This document shows positions 1 through 9,338 of a stretch of DNA of 64,000 nt, in pieces; within the stretch, counting starts at the first letter, position 1, and each line of letters begins with the position of its first letter. Below the pieces are notes generated by a model, which worked only from the letters and a program-made list of their open reading frames with translations, was not told the origin of the DNA and searched no databases. The stretch spans positions 17,767 through 81,766 of the forward strand of contig SUYV01000001.1 of the NCBI GenBank assembly GCA_015060255.1, given 5' to 3'. Both the position numbers and the translations under genes were made by a program. The stretch is from Bacteroidales bacterium. Lineage in GTDB: Bacteria > Bacteroidota > Bacteroidia > Bacteroidales > UBA932.

Positions 1-326
1 GCCGCTTTGGCCTTGATCTGAGGATTCACGCATTCGTATACGGATTTTATGCACGCGATAAGTGCGGCAAGGTCGTCGCTGAATCCCACGAGAGGTATGA
101 AATCCGGCAGGATGTCGATAGGGAGTATGAAATATCCCAGAGCACCGAGGATTATCGCCTTATGCTTCTTCGGGGTGTTCTCATCCTGTAATACATAATA
201 AAGTACAAGGGCTGCATAGATCACTTTGCTGCCGGCCTTTTTCGCCACCTTGGCGATCTTTCCCCAGAGACCCTCCTCTGAATAATGTCCCTGATATTTT
301 TCTATGTCCTTCGGCGCTTTGCTCAT
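1..326 (-). CDS. YkvA/DUF1232 family protein (C-terminus truncated by window edge)
   Basis: Minus-strand translation MSKAPKDIEKYQGHYSEEGLWGKIAKVAKKAGSKVIYAALVLYYVLQDENTPKKHKAIILGALGYFILPIDILPDFIPLVGFSDDLAAL; IDxxPDxxPxxGxxDD pattern of DUF1232. Start overlaps the stop of the next minus gene (ATGA). Confidence 0.8.
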   Translation of the reverse strand, partial: MSKAPKDIEKYQGHYSEEGLWGKIAKVAKKAGSKVIYAALVLYYVLQDENTPKKHKAIILGALGYFILPIDILPDFIPLVGFSDDLAALIACIKSVYECVNPQIKAKA

Positions 327-850
327 AGTTTTTCCGTATTAATGAATTCTTCCATTGATGTGTAGAACGGCACTCCGTAATAGTCGCAGGTTATCTGCAC
401 ATTGTCAAACCTGTAGAAGTCCTCTTCGCAAATCACATGCAGCTTCCTGCCTTTCGCATGCAGACCCATCTCCAGCAGTGTTATAGGTGATTTGCTGGAG
501 CCTATGATATACATGATTATAATGTCAGCCTCTTCGAGATGCGACAATTCCCAGCGGACCTGATAGTCCATCTCTCCCGGGCGGGACGGATCCCAGTGCC
601 CCTGTCTCGGGTTGAACAGGATATACCTGCCGCCTCTGCTCTTGAACTCCTCAAACAGCTCCGCCTGCCAGTCCCTGCTGTTGCCCATGTCGATAGTCCC
701 GGCCAGGAACACCTTCGTGAAGCCCCTGTCCGTCTCAACTCCCTCCGGCAGCTCTTCATGCGGCCTGAGCATATACACTGCATCCTCATCCGAGCTGCAG
801 GAAGCAAGAACCATCAGGCAGATCATGCATGTATGTAGGATCCGTTTCAT
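323..850 (-). CDS. Lipoprotein with nucleoside 2-deoxyribosyltransferase-like domain
   Basis: Lipobox MVLASC; VFLAGTIDMGNSRDWQAE...NPRQGHWD...WELSHLEEADIIIMYI...SPITLLEMGLHA matches nucleoside deoxyribosyltransferase-like motifs. Confidence 0.7.
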   Translation of the reverse strand: MKRILHTCMICLMVLASCSSDEDAVYMLRPHEELPEGVETDRGFTKVFLAGTIDMGNSRDWQAELFEEFKSRGGRYILFNPRQGHWDPSRPGEMDYQVRWELSHLEEADIIIMYIIGSSKSPITLLEMGLHAKGRKLHVICEEDFYRFDNVQITCDYYGVPFYTSMEEFINTEKL

Positions 851-856
851 AATATT

Positions 857-3301
857 CTATCTTTTCTGAAGGAGGACCTGGGCGTTGCCGTTGAAGGTGT
901 GGATGGTCACGGTCTCGGCAGACGGGTCTGGAACCGGTGTCCCGGTCGGACATGTGGCTGCCGCTCCGGTTGTGAATGGTCTTTCGACATACTGGTATGC
1001 AGGGTCTCCGTTGCCCCAGCCGAGAATCTTCCAGCCTGCTTCCGGAGCGGTGAATTCGAGCTCGCAGTTGGCTGTAGGCACGAAGCGGCCCTTGGCGTCG
1101 CGCATCTCGACATTCGCCACCATGATGTCTCCGACTGTCTCGTATGTCCATACTGCATTGACCGGCTCGCCGGCAGTCTCGATGCGGGTCTCCATGACCT
1201 TGCGGCCGTTCTTGTATCCTATGGCCTTTACATATCCCGGCTTATATGTAGCCTCCCATTCCAGATGGCCGTTCACCGGCATCTTCTTGCGGCCGAGCTT
1301 CCTGCCGTTGACGATCAGCTGGACCTCATCGCAGTTGCTGTATGCCCATACGGACACCTTCTCGCCCTCATGACCGTCAAGATTCCAGTGCGGAAGTATG
1401 TGGAGCACCGGCTCCGATGTCCACCATGACTTAAGATAGTAAGCTTCGTCCTTAGGGAATCCGCAATAGTCCAGGATGCCGAATTCTGAGCTTGTGGCAG
1501 GGAATACCATAGGGTTAGGCTCTCCGCGGTAGTCGAATCCGGTCCAGTAGAACAGGCCTGCCAGGTAATCTCTCTCGGCATAGAACTTCCATCCTCTTTC
1601 AATGCAGTTATACACGCTGTCCGGACCGTGCTTGCTGCGGTTGAAGGCCACCATGCGGCCACCGCCGGCATCTACTGCCGAAGGTTTTCTGCCGTCAGTC
1701 ACATTGAAGTATACTCCGCGTGTGCCGCAGCCTGTCGTCTCCTCCGAGCCGAGAGCGCAGCGTTCAGGGTAGTCTGTGCGATGCTTCTCGACAGGGTTCT
1801 GGAGTATGTAGTTGTATCCTGCAACATCTGCAGGGATGAGGATGGCCGGACCGCTGCTTGACGCCACCGTCATCAGACGGGTCGGGTCGAAGCGGTGGCA
1901 ATACTCGCGCATTGTCTCTGCGATGCGTGTGCCGAACTCCTTCCATTCGATGCCCCATTCCTCGTTGCCGACGCTCCACAGAATCACAGAAGGGTGATTC
2001 CTGTCCCTTACAATCATTCTCTGCAGAAGGCGTGTGTGCTCTTCGTTGACTCCTGTCAGGCGGTTCTCCTCGATGACCAGAATGCCGAGACGGTCACATG
2101 CGTCAAGCAGTTCCGGAGTCATGGGATTGTGGCTCGAACGGTATGCGTTGCAGCCGAACTTCTTCAGCTGGAGAAGCCTCCACTCCTGGAGCCCGTCAGG
2201 AATGCCGGCTCCGACTCCTGCATGATCCTGATGCATGTTCACACCCTTCAGTTTCACAGACTTTCCGTTGAGGAAGAATCCGCGGTCAGGATCGAAGGCT
2301 ATATGCCTGATGCCTGTCACGGTCTCATAGGAATCAACAATCTTTCCTCCGGCAGAAACTTCTGTCACTATGGTATAGAGATAAGGATCCTCGCAGCTCC
2401 ACAGGTGCGGATTCTCCACAGGAATTACAGCTGTGGTGACATGGGATGCCTTGGCCTCAATCACCACTCCGCCTGCATCGGCGGTACCTGCCACATTGTC
2501 GTCAGCATCCTTCAGAATGTGCCTTACGGAGTATTCTGAAGGGGCTGCGCCCATGTTCTGCACTTTGGTCTCTATGTGCAGTGAAGCGAGCGAGAGGTCG
2601 GGACCGGCCTCGCCGCGAAGGCTGTATGGCACAGCAAACTCCGAGTATGCGAATGTTCCGAACGGAGCAACATGGACCTTGGAAGCCTTGTTGAGCCATA
2701 CATGACGATATATTCCTGCTCCTTCATAGAACCAGCCTTCCTCGAGAGTGGCGTCTGCACGTACGCATACAAGGTTCTCTCCGCCGTAATTCAGATATTC
2801 CGATATGTCATAGGTCCGGGTCGCATAGCCGCTCGGCTCGTGTCCGATGTAGAATCCGTTCACCCATATGCGTGCATCGCGGAAAATGCCGTCAAACTGC
2901 AGCCAGATGTGCTTTCCATAGTCCCCGGCAGGGACGGTGAAGGTCTTTCTGTACCAGCCTACGCTGGTCTCCGGATATTTGTATCCCACGGTCTTGTAAC
3001 CATGGCTATGGCTTGCTTCGCCAGCGTACGGGAGGTCCACCACCCAGTCGTGAGGCAGATCCACTGAGGTCCACGACGAGGCGTCGAACTTCTGGGAATA
3101 CGGACCCTCATTGTGTATCGATGCCGCCTTTGTCAGGTAGTTGAAATACTCGGTGCCGCAACCGAAGTCCTTGGCTGGCGACGAGGCATCGCCGAAGGCG
3201 AACTTCCAGTCCTTGTCAAAGTTGATTCGCTCGCGCTGGCTCTGCGCCGATGCTGTGAGAACTGCAGCAATGCAGATGATGACTGTAAGAATCTTTTTCA
3301 T
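857..3301 (-). CDS. GH2 family beta-galactosidase/beta-glycosidase, secreted
   Basis: Signal peptide; FDKDWKF, LPHDWVV, GWYRKTF, KLKGVNMHQDHAGVG, NHPSVILWSVGNEEWG: classic GH2 motifs. Confidence 0.93.
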   Translation of the reverse strand: MKKILTVIICIAAVLTASAQSQRERINFDKDWKFAFGDASSPAKDFGCGTEYFNYLTKAASIHNEGPYSQKFDASSWTSVDLPHDWVVDLPYAGEASHSHGYKTVGYKYPETSVGWYRKTFTVPAGDYGKHIWLQFDGIFRDARIWVNGFYIGHEPSGYATRTYDISEYLNYGGENLVCVRADATLEEGWFYEGAGIYRHVWLNKASKVHVAPFGTFAYSEFAVPYSLRGEAGPDLSLASLHIETKVQNMGAAPSEYSVRHILKDADDNVAGTADAGGVVIEAKASHVTTAVIPVENPHLWSCEDPYLYTIVTEVSAGGKIVDSYETVTGIRHIAFDPDRGFFLNGKSVKLKGVNMHQDHAGVGAGIPDGLQEWRLLQLKKFGCNAYRSSHNPMTPELLDACDRLGILVIEENRLTGVNEEHTRLLQRMIVRDRNHPSVILWSVGNEEWGIEWKEFGTRIAETMREYCHRFDPTRLMTVASSSGPAILIPADVAGYNYILQNPVEKHRTDYPERCALGSEETTGCGTRGVYFNVTDGRKPSAVDAGGGRMVAFNRSKHGPDSVYNCIERGWKFYAERDYLAGLFYWTGFDYRGEPNPMVFPATSSEFGILDYCGFPKDEAYYLKSWWTSEPVLHILPHWNLDGHEGEKVSVWAYSNCDEVQLIVNGRKLGRKKMPVNGHLEWEATYKPGYVKAIGYKNGRKVMETRIETAGEPVNAVWTYETVGDIMVANVEMRDAKGRFVPTANCELEFTAPEAGWKILGWGNGDPAYQYVERPFTTGAAATCPTGTPVPDPSAETVTIHTFNGNAQVLLQKR

Positions 3302-3302
3302 A

Positions 3303-4451
3303 TCAGATTATTGGTTCCAATCCGATGCCCGGGGCATCTGAAAGAGTTATTTTTCCATTCACCACTTCCATTCCGCGGAAGAGGTCGTTTGTGATGAGGA
3401 GGTTGCCGTCCAGGTCGGCGAAGTCTACGGCAGGGGAGAGCTGCGCCGCAGCTGACACTGCGCATGATGTTTCGGTCATGCATCCGATCATGACTTTCAT
3501 GCCCTCTGCACGTGCATAGTTCAGCATCTTCCATGCTTCACGCATGCCTGTGCATTTCATCAGCTTGATGTTTATGCCGTGGTATGCTCCCTTTATGGAC
3601 GGGATGTCCGCGAGTCTCTGGATGGCCTCGTCGGCGAATATCGGCAGCGGGCTCCGCTCCGTGATCCATGCATTGTCATCGATCCGTTCCTTGGCCATAG
3701 GCTGCTCGACCATCACAACACCGTTCTCCTTCAGCCAGAAAATCTCGTCCAGGGCTTCTTCCCTGTCCTTCCATCCCTGGTTGGCGTCAACGGCAAGAGG
3801 CAGGTCCGTGACTTCTCTGATCGTGCTGATCATCTCCTTGTCGTTCTCCAGTCCGACCTTTACTTTCAGGATGTTGAACCTGTCAGCGCACTCGCGGGTC
3901 TTCTCACGCACGACATCAGGAGTGTCGATGCCGATTGTGAATGTAGTGTCCGGTGTCTTTGACGGGTCCAATCCCCACAGCCTCCACCAAGGCTGACCTA
4001 AAAGCTTGCCGACAAGGTCGTGCAAGGCTATGTCTATGGCAGCCTTCGCTGCTCCGTCCCCGGGAGACAGGCTATCGACATATGCAAGTATGGTCTCAAG
4101 CTGGAACGGGTCTCGGAACTGTCCGAGGTCTACGCGTGAGAGAAATGCCGTGACAGTCTCCACACTCTGCCCCAGATATGGCGGCATGGATGCCTCTCCA
4201 TATCCCGTAAATCCCTCATAGTCAATCTTTACCTGCACTCCTGGCGTGGTTTTCCGGGAGTATGATGACACAGTGAAAGTATGGCGGAGCTGGAGTTCAT
4301 ATGGCTCGAAGCTCAGCTTCAGTCCTTCTCCTGCACCCAGCCTGTTGAAGTTGAATCCGGCGCTGCTGCCTGAAGGCGCACAACCGCTCAGACCTGCCGC
4401 CGCGCCTGCGGTCAGCAGCCCTGCTGTCTTTATGAAGTCTCTGCGTTTCAT
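3303..4451 (-). CDS. Enolase-superfamily dipeptide epimerase (L-Ala-D/L-Glu epimerase-like), exported
   Basis: Tat-like N-terminus MKRRDFIKTAGLLTAGAAAGLSGC; ILKVKVGL, DANQGW, VEQPM, ADEAI, MIGCMTET motifs of muconate lactonizing/dipeptide epimerase families. Confidence 0.85.
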   Translation of the reverse strand: MKRRDFIKTAGLLTAGAAAGLSGCAPSGSSAGFNFNRLGAGEGLKLSFEPYELQLRHTFTVSSYSRKTTPGVQVKIDYEGFTGYGEASMPPYLGQSVETVTAFLSRVDLGQFRDPFQLETILAYVDSLSPGDGAAKAAIDIALHDLVGKLLGQPWWRLWGLDPSKTPDTTFTIGIDTPDVVREKTRECADRFNILKVKVGLENDKEMISTIREVTDLPLAVDANQGWKDREEALDEIFWLKENGVVMVEQPMAKERIDDNAWITERSPLPIFADEAIQRLADIPSIKGAYHGINIKLMKCTGMREAWKMLNYARAEGMKVMIGCMTETSCAVSAAAQLSPAVDFADLDGNLLITNDLFRGMEVVNGKITLSDAPGIGLEPII

Positions 4452-4495
4452 GTCTAATCTTTGTAAAGATAGGTAATTTTCTTAATTTTGTGACT

Positions 4496-5896
4496 ATGAA
4501 GAGACTTGCATATATATTCCTTATGGCAGCCATGGTGCTGTCATGCGGCAGACCTGCCGCTCAGAAGAAGGCACTTCCGATCACCGGAACATTCATCAAC
4601 CTTCCTTATCAGGACGTCAGGAACAAGTATACCAATCCTGCCGAAATGGACTGCACCGACCCTCAGATGTGGACGGTGAAGATCGCCGAAATGAAGAATA
4701 TGGGCATGGAATACCTGATATTCATGTCAGTGGCGAATGAGGAGAAGGCATACTATCCTTCCAAACTGATGGACTGGCACTATCCTGCAGACAGGCAGAG
4801 TCCGGTGGATGCGATCATGGATGCTGCTGCAGAGCACGGAATGAAGGTGTTCATGAGCACGGGATGGGCGAAGGACCAGGACGACAATCTGCGCGACCCG
4901 GCGATCAAGGGGCGTCAGATAGAGATGATGGAGGAGCTTGCAGGGCTGTATGGAGATCATCAGGCCTTCTACGGCTGGTATCTGCCGGTCGAGGACTGCC
5001 TTGGTCCGGTGCTTACAGACTATGCAGTCGAGGCGGTGAATGCGCTCACAGCACGTGCCCGCGAACTGACCCCTGCGGCGAAGATACTCATATCTCCATA
5101 TGGAATATTCAACTCTGATTTCCACGATCCACGCTATGAGGAACAGCTCTCAAGGCTGGAAGTCGACATCATAGCATATCAGGACGAGATAGGCTGTGTC
5201 CGCGAGAGGTATCCTCTGACCAACCTCCGCAGCAACTGGAAGAAGCTCCGTGCCATCCACGACAAGACCGGAGTGGAGATGTGGGCCAACTGCGAGACAT
5301 TCGCATGGGAAAGAGGAACCAACGACCGCACATCGGCTCTCGTACCTGCGCCGTTCCCGAGGCTGCTTTCGCAGCTTGCGGCTGCTACAGAAGGCGGTGC
5401 GGAGAGGATAGTATCATTCATCATGTGCGGCCTGTTCGACGACCCTGCATCTGAATATCCGCTCGGCCAGCCGGAGTGGTCTGCAAAGGCATATGAGGAC
5501 TATATGACCTGGCTATCGGGCGATGAACATTGGGCTCTTGCCGAGGATTTCTTCATTGGAAACCGCGGTCCTGTGGCCTTGGAGGATGTGGATGATCCAT
5601 GGGATATATATGCTCCGGGATCACATGAGATAGTTCTTGAAGACGCCTCGTCAGAGGTCATAGTCCGTCTGCTGAACTGCCATAAGGACGGCATCGTGCC
5701 ACCTGCAGCCATTTCGCTTTACACCTCGAAAGACGGCAAGGAATGGACTTTGACAGCAGAAAAGCAGACACCGGTCTGGAAGAACACAGGCCACGACGCT
5801 TTCGTGGACATGGTGATCTTTGAAAACCTGCCGAAGGCCAAACACATGAAGCTCGCCTTCACGGCAGACAACGATGTCTATCTCGAAGTACGATAA
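4496..5896 (+). CDS. DUF4434-type (TIM-barrel) lipoprotein, putative glycoside hydrolase-like
   Basis: Lipobox MVLSCG; ITGTFINLPYQD... NMGMEYLIFMS... FYGWYLPVED; start moved from 4490 (GTG) to ATG at 4496. Confidence 0.7.
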   Translation: MKRLAYIFLMAAMVLSCGRPAAQKKALPITGTFINLPYQDVRNKYTNPAEMDCTDPQMWTVKIAEMKNMGMEYLIFMSVANEEKAYYPSKLMDWHYPADRQSPVDAIMDAAAEHGMKVFMSTGWAKDQDDNLRDPAIKGRQIEMMEELAGLYGDHQAFYGWYLPVEDCLGPVLTDYAVEAVNALTARARELTPAAKILISPYGIFNSDFHDPRYEEQLSRLEVDIIAYQDEIGCVRERYPLTNLRSNWKKLRAIHDKTGVEMWANCETFAWERGTNDRTSALVPAPFPRLLSQLAAATEGGAERIVSFIMCGLFDDPASEYPLGQPEWSAKAYEDYMTWLSGDEHWALAEDFFIGNRGPVALEDVDDPWDIYAPGSHEIVLEDASSEVIVRLLNCHKDGIVPPAAISLYTSKDGKEWTLTAEKQTPVWKNTGHDAFVDMVIFENLPKAKHMKLAFTADNDVYLEVR

Positions 5897-5938
5897 TTGT
5901 CATTCCGACCGAAGTGGAGGAATCTAAAACACCAATAT

Positions 5939-7375
5939 ATGTTTGAACCGAAAGTATACATAAACCGACGCCGCGTGCTGCTGGAGCAGATGGCGGCGAG
6001 GACAGCGGAGGGCAACAGGGGTATCGCTGTGTTCCTCGGCAATGTCGATGCTGCGATGAACTACCGCGGTAATGACTACAAATTCCGTCAGGACAGCAAC
6101 TTCATCTATTACTGGGGCATAGATGAGCCTTGGTTTGCCGCTGTGCTGGACCTTGACAGCGCTGACGAGTGCCTTTATGGCAATGATGTCGACATAGATG
6201 ACATCATCTGGATGGGCCCGCAGCCGACAGTGGCGTCAAAGGGCGAGGCGATAGGATGCTCGAAGACTCTGCCGCTGGCGGAGTTTGACAAGGCGGTCAT
6301 GGCTGCCGTTGCGGCTGGCCGTCCTGTGCATTTCCTCCCGCCTGCAAGGTACTACAACCAGATGAAGCTCGCGGAGCTGACAGGCAAGCCGAATGCGGCT
6401 GTGCGCAAGGTCGCTCCTGTTGCGGCAGGTGGTGCTTCCGAGGAGCTCGTGAAGTCAGTTGTGGCGATGCGTCTGATCAAGGAGCAGTGCGAGATCGAGG
6501 AGATCGACAAGGCATGCGAACTCGGCTACTGGATGCATACTGAGGCGCGCAGAGGCTGTAAGCCGGGCGCGCTGGAGCAGGATATCGTCGGCAGGATGGA
6601 GGGTGTGACCCTCTCGAAGGGCTGGGGTGTGTCGTTTACTACGATCCTTTCGCAGAACGGTGAGACTCTTCACAATCACAGCCACCACCAGATCATCACT
6701 CCGGGTCGTCTGCTCGTCGTGGATGCCGGAGCCGAGAGCAACACTCACTATGCGTCAGACTTCACCCGTACATATCCATGCAGCGGCAAGTTCACCACAA
6801 AGCAGCGTGAGATCTATGACATCGTGGAGCAGGCGAATGAACTGGCGTTCAGCCTTACAAGGCCGGGTACTTCATACTGGGATGTGCACTGTGCGACCGT
6901 GAGGTATATGCTCGAGCAGCTGAAGGCTCTGGATTTCGTGCGCGGAGATGTGGATGAGATGGTTGCCTGCGGCATTTCCGGCCTGTTCATGCCTCACGGA
7001 CTGGGACATAACATGGGCCTCGATGTGCATGACATGGAGGATCTTGGAGAGAACTATGTGGGATATGGTGACGAGCGTCAGCGTTCGTCGCTTCTGGGAA
7101 TGGGCAATCTGCGTATGGCCCGTGACCTGAAGCCGGGACATGTGATTTCTGATGAGCCGGGCATATATTTCATTCCTGCGCTTATCGAGCAGTGGAAGAG
7201 GGAAGGCACCGACAAGGGATTCGTGAACTATGAGAAGCTGGCTGACTACTACGACTTCGGCGGCATCCGTCTCGAGGACGACGTCCTCGTGACTCCGGAA
7301 GGAGCCCGCCGCCTCGGCCCGTACCGCCTCCCGATCAAATCATCAGAAGTAGAAGATATAATGTCTAATGAATAA
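5939..7375 (+). CDS. pepP: Xaa-Pro aminopeptidase (M24B aminopeptidase P family)
   Basis: N-terminal AMP_N domain; HNHSHHQ, VVDAGAE, DFTRTYPCSGKF, MPHGLGHNMGLDVHD, ISDEPGIYF metal-ligand motifs. ATG 5939 preferred over track start 5897, which lies in an intergenic repeat. Confidence 0.93.
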   Translation: MFEPKVYINRRRVLLEQMAARTAEGNRGIAVFLGNVDAAMNYRGNDYKFRQDSNFIYYWGIDEPWFAAVLDLDSADECLYGNDVDIDDIIWMGPQPTVASKGEAIGCSKTLPLAEFDKAVMAAVAAGRPVHFLPPARYYNQMKLAELTGKPNAAVRKVAPVAAGGASEELVKSVVAMRLIKEQCEIEEIDKACELGYWMHTEARRGCKPGALEQDIVGRMEGVTLSKGWGVSFTTILSQNGETLHNHSHHQIITPGRLLVVDAGAESNTHYASDFTRTYPCSGKFTTKQREIYDIVEQANELAFSLTRPGTSYWDVHCATVRYMLEQLKALDFVRGDVDEMVACGISGLFMPHGLGHNMGLDVHDMEDLGENYVGYGDERQRSSLLGMGNLRMARDLKPGHVISDEPGIYFIPALIEQWKREGTDKGFVNYEKLADYYDFGGIRLEDDVLVTPEGARRLGPYRLPIKSSEVEDIMSNE

Positions 7376-7378
7376 ATA

Positions 7379-7489
7379 GACTATAGGTGGAGGGTAGAAA
7401 AACCGTGGCCGCCCGTGGCCTCGTGAACGGGAGGGGCCCATCGCTTAGCGATGGGAGGGATTTAGTTTTTCTACCCTTCACCTATAGTC
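7379..7489. repeat. Palindromic intergenic element with 25-nt inverted arms and internal hairpin
   Basis: gactataggtggagggtagaaaaac (7379-7403) vs gtttttctacccttcacctatagtc (7465-7489), one mismatch that is G-U in RNA; internal cccatcgc-tta-gcgatggg. Confidence 0.9.
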
Positions 7490-7509
7490 CTGAATAATTA
7501 TTATAATAA

Positions 7510-7986
7510 ATGGAAACGGTAATTGTTATTTTGGCGATATTGGCCGGTGTCATCGGTATTGCCGGCAGTATTCTTCCGGGTCTTCCTGGTACTCCTTTCA
7601 GCTGGATCGGACTCCTGCTGCTTTACATCTGGGGTCCTGAGGAGATGCAGCTCAAGACTCTGATCATATGGGGAGTCGTGGTCCTGATAGTCTCTGTCGT
7701 GGATTATGTCGTCCCTATGTATTTCACCAAGGTCACAGGCGGCAGCAGATATGCCGAGCGCGGTGCCATGGCCGGTCTCATAATCGGTATCATATTCACT
7801 CCGATCGGCATGATCCTCGGTTCTTTCCTCGGAGCCTTCCTCTCGGAAATGTATTGGGGCAAGAAAGGCGCCGCAGACGCCCTCAAGGCGGCATTCGGCT
7901 CCTTCCTTGGATTCATAACCGGCACCGGACTCAAGACCATAGTCGCAGTCCTCATAATGTGGAAGATAATCGTATTCGCATTCTAA
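7510..7986 (+). CDS. DUF456 family membrane protein
   Basis: GIAGSILPGLPGTPFSWIGLLLLYIWG and glycine-rich repeated transmembrane segments typical of DUF456. Confidence 0.85.
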   Translation: METVIVILAILAGVIGIAGSILPGLPGTPFSWIGLLLLYIWGPEEMQLKTLIIWGVVVLIVSVVDYVVPMYFTKVTGGSRYAERGAMAGLIIGIIFTPIGMILGSFLGAFLSEMYWGKKGAADALKAAFGSFLGFITGTGLKTIVAVLIMWKIIVFAF

Positions 7987-7992
7987 AGGCGT

Positions 7993-9195
7993 ATGTCAGC
8001 AGCAAAGGTGAGAGTGGCAGCTGTCGGACTTGGCAACAGGACCTGCAAGTATCTCAGTTATCTGATGAGAAACCGGGACCTTGCCGAGCTCGTCGCCGTA
8101 GTTGATACGGATCCCTCAAAGATACTTAAGGCTCAGGAGATGTACTCTTTACCTTCCTCATGCTGCTTCAACTCCCTTGACGGACTCTTGTCCTCAGGGT
8201 TGGATACGGATGCCTGCATCATAGGCACTCCTGACACCAGTCACTACGAACTGACCGTAAAAGCGCTGAATGCCGGGTGGCACGTTCTTCTGGAAAAGCC
8301 TATGGGACAGACCGAAGAACAGTGCAAGGCTATCGCGCAGCTGAGTGCTGCGACGGGAAAGATGGTTGCAGTGTGCTATGTGTTGAGGTATCATCCATAT
8401 TTCCTTAAACTTAAGGAACTTACTGAAAGAAACGACATCGGAAGAGTGCAGTCAGTGGTTCATACCGAAAATGTGGGAATAGACCGCACGGTCCATACTT
8501 TTGTCAGAGGCCCATGGAACAGGAAGGAAATGAACACATCAGTCTTCTTTACCAAATGCTGCCATGACGTCGACCTGGTCCTGTGGCTTGCCGGCACTGA
8601 TGTGAAGAACATCAACCCTGTCAGGGGAAATTATGTCTTCAGACCCGGATATGCTCCGAAAGATGTGGCTCCAAGATGTATGCAGTGTAGAATTGAGGGG
8701 AAGTGCCCATACTCCGCAGTCGACCTTTATCTCAGAAGAAAAGACTGGATCAAAGGATTCGTAGCCTTGCCGGGAGAATCTCAGGATGACATGCTCATGA
8801 GAGTTCTCCGGGATTCAAGATACGGAAGATGCGTCTATGACTGTCCGGAGAATGATGTGGTGGACAACCACAAGGTGACTTTGGAAATGGAATCAGGGAT
8901 TTCGGCCGAGATAATAATGAAGTCCCTGACTGATAATACCAACAGGGAGACGGTCATAGAGTGCGAAAACGCAGTCATCCATGGTGATGAGACAGTCATA
9001 GAAGTCAGATTCAAGGACAACTCGAGGACCGAGACATATGACTTCGGCTGGACCAGGTCACTTGGCTTTCATGCCGAGGCTGACTTCCATATCGTGAAAG
9101 ACTTCATGGAAGCAATAAAAGAGGGCCGTATCCGGACCAGAACATCGTCCGAAACAGCCCTCCTGAGTCATCTCATCTGCCTTTCGGCAGAATGA
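7993..9195 (+). CDS. Gfo/Idh/MocA family oxidoreductase with Cys-rich insertion
   Basis: N-terminal GLGNRTCKYL Rossmann, HVLLEKPMGQTEEQC, KCCHDVDLVLWLAG; CMQCRIEGKCPYS and YGRCVYDCPENDVVDN insert. Confidence 0.85.
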   Translation: MSAAKVRVAAVGLGNRTCKYLSYLMRNRDLAELVAVVDTDPSKILKAQEMYSLPSSCCFNSLDGLLSSGLDTDACIIGTPDTSHYELTVKALNAGWHVLLEKPMGQTEEQCKAIAQLSAATGKMVAVCYVLRYHPYFLKLKELTERNDIGRVQSVVHTENVGIDRTVHTFVRGPWNRKEMNTSVFFTKCCHDVDLVLWLAGTDVKNINPVRGNYVFRPGYAPKDVAPRCMQCRIEGKCPYSAVDLYLRRKDWIKGFVALPGESQDDMLMRVLRDSRYGRCVYDCPENDVVDNHKVTLEMESGISAEIIMKSLTDNTNRETVIECENAVIHGDETVIEVRFKDNSRTETYDFGWTRSLGFHAEADFHIVKDFMEAIKEGRIRTRTSSETALLSHLICLSAE

Positions 9196-9338
9196 CAGGA
9201 ATATCTCCTATATCTTGACGCTGAATTTATTGATAAATTTCCCAACGGGAAAAGTCTATTTTTGCTGTTGCTGTCAGGACGTTTCCTTCTGTATCAACCA
9301 TTGTCAGCGTCAGGTTGTGTGTCTTGGATCCGGTAGGT

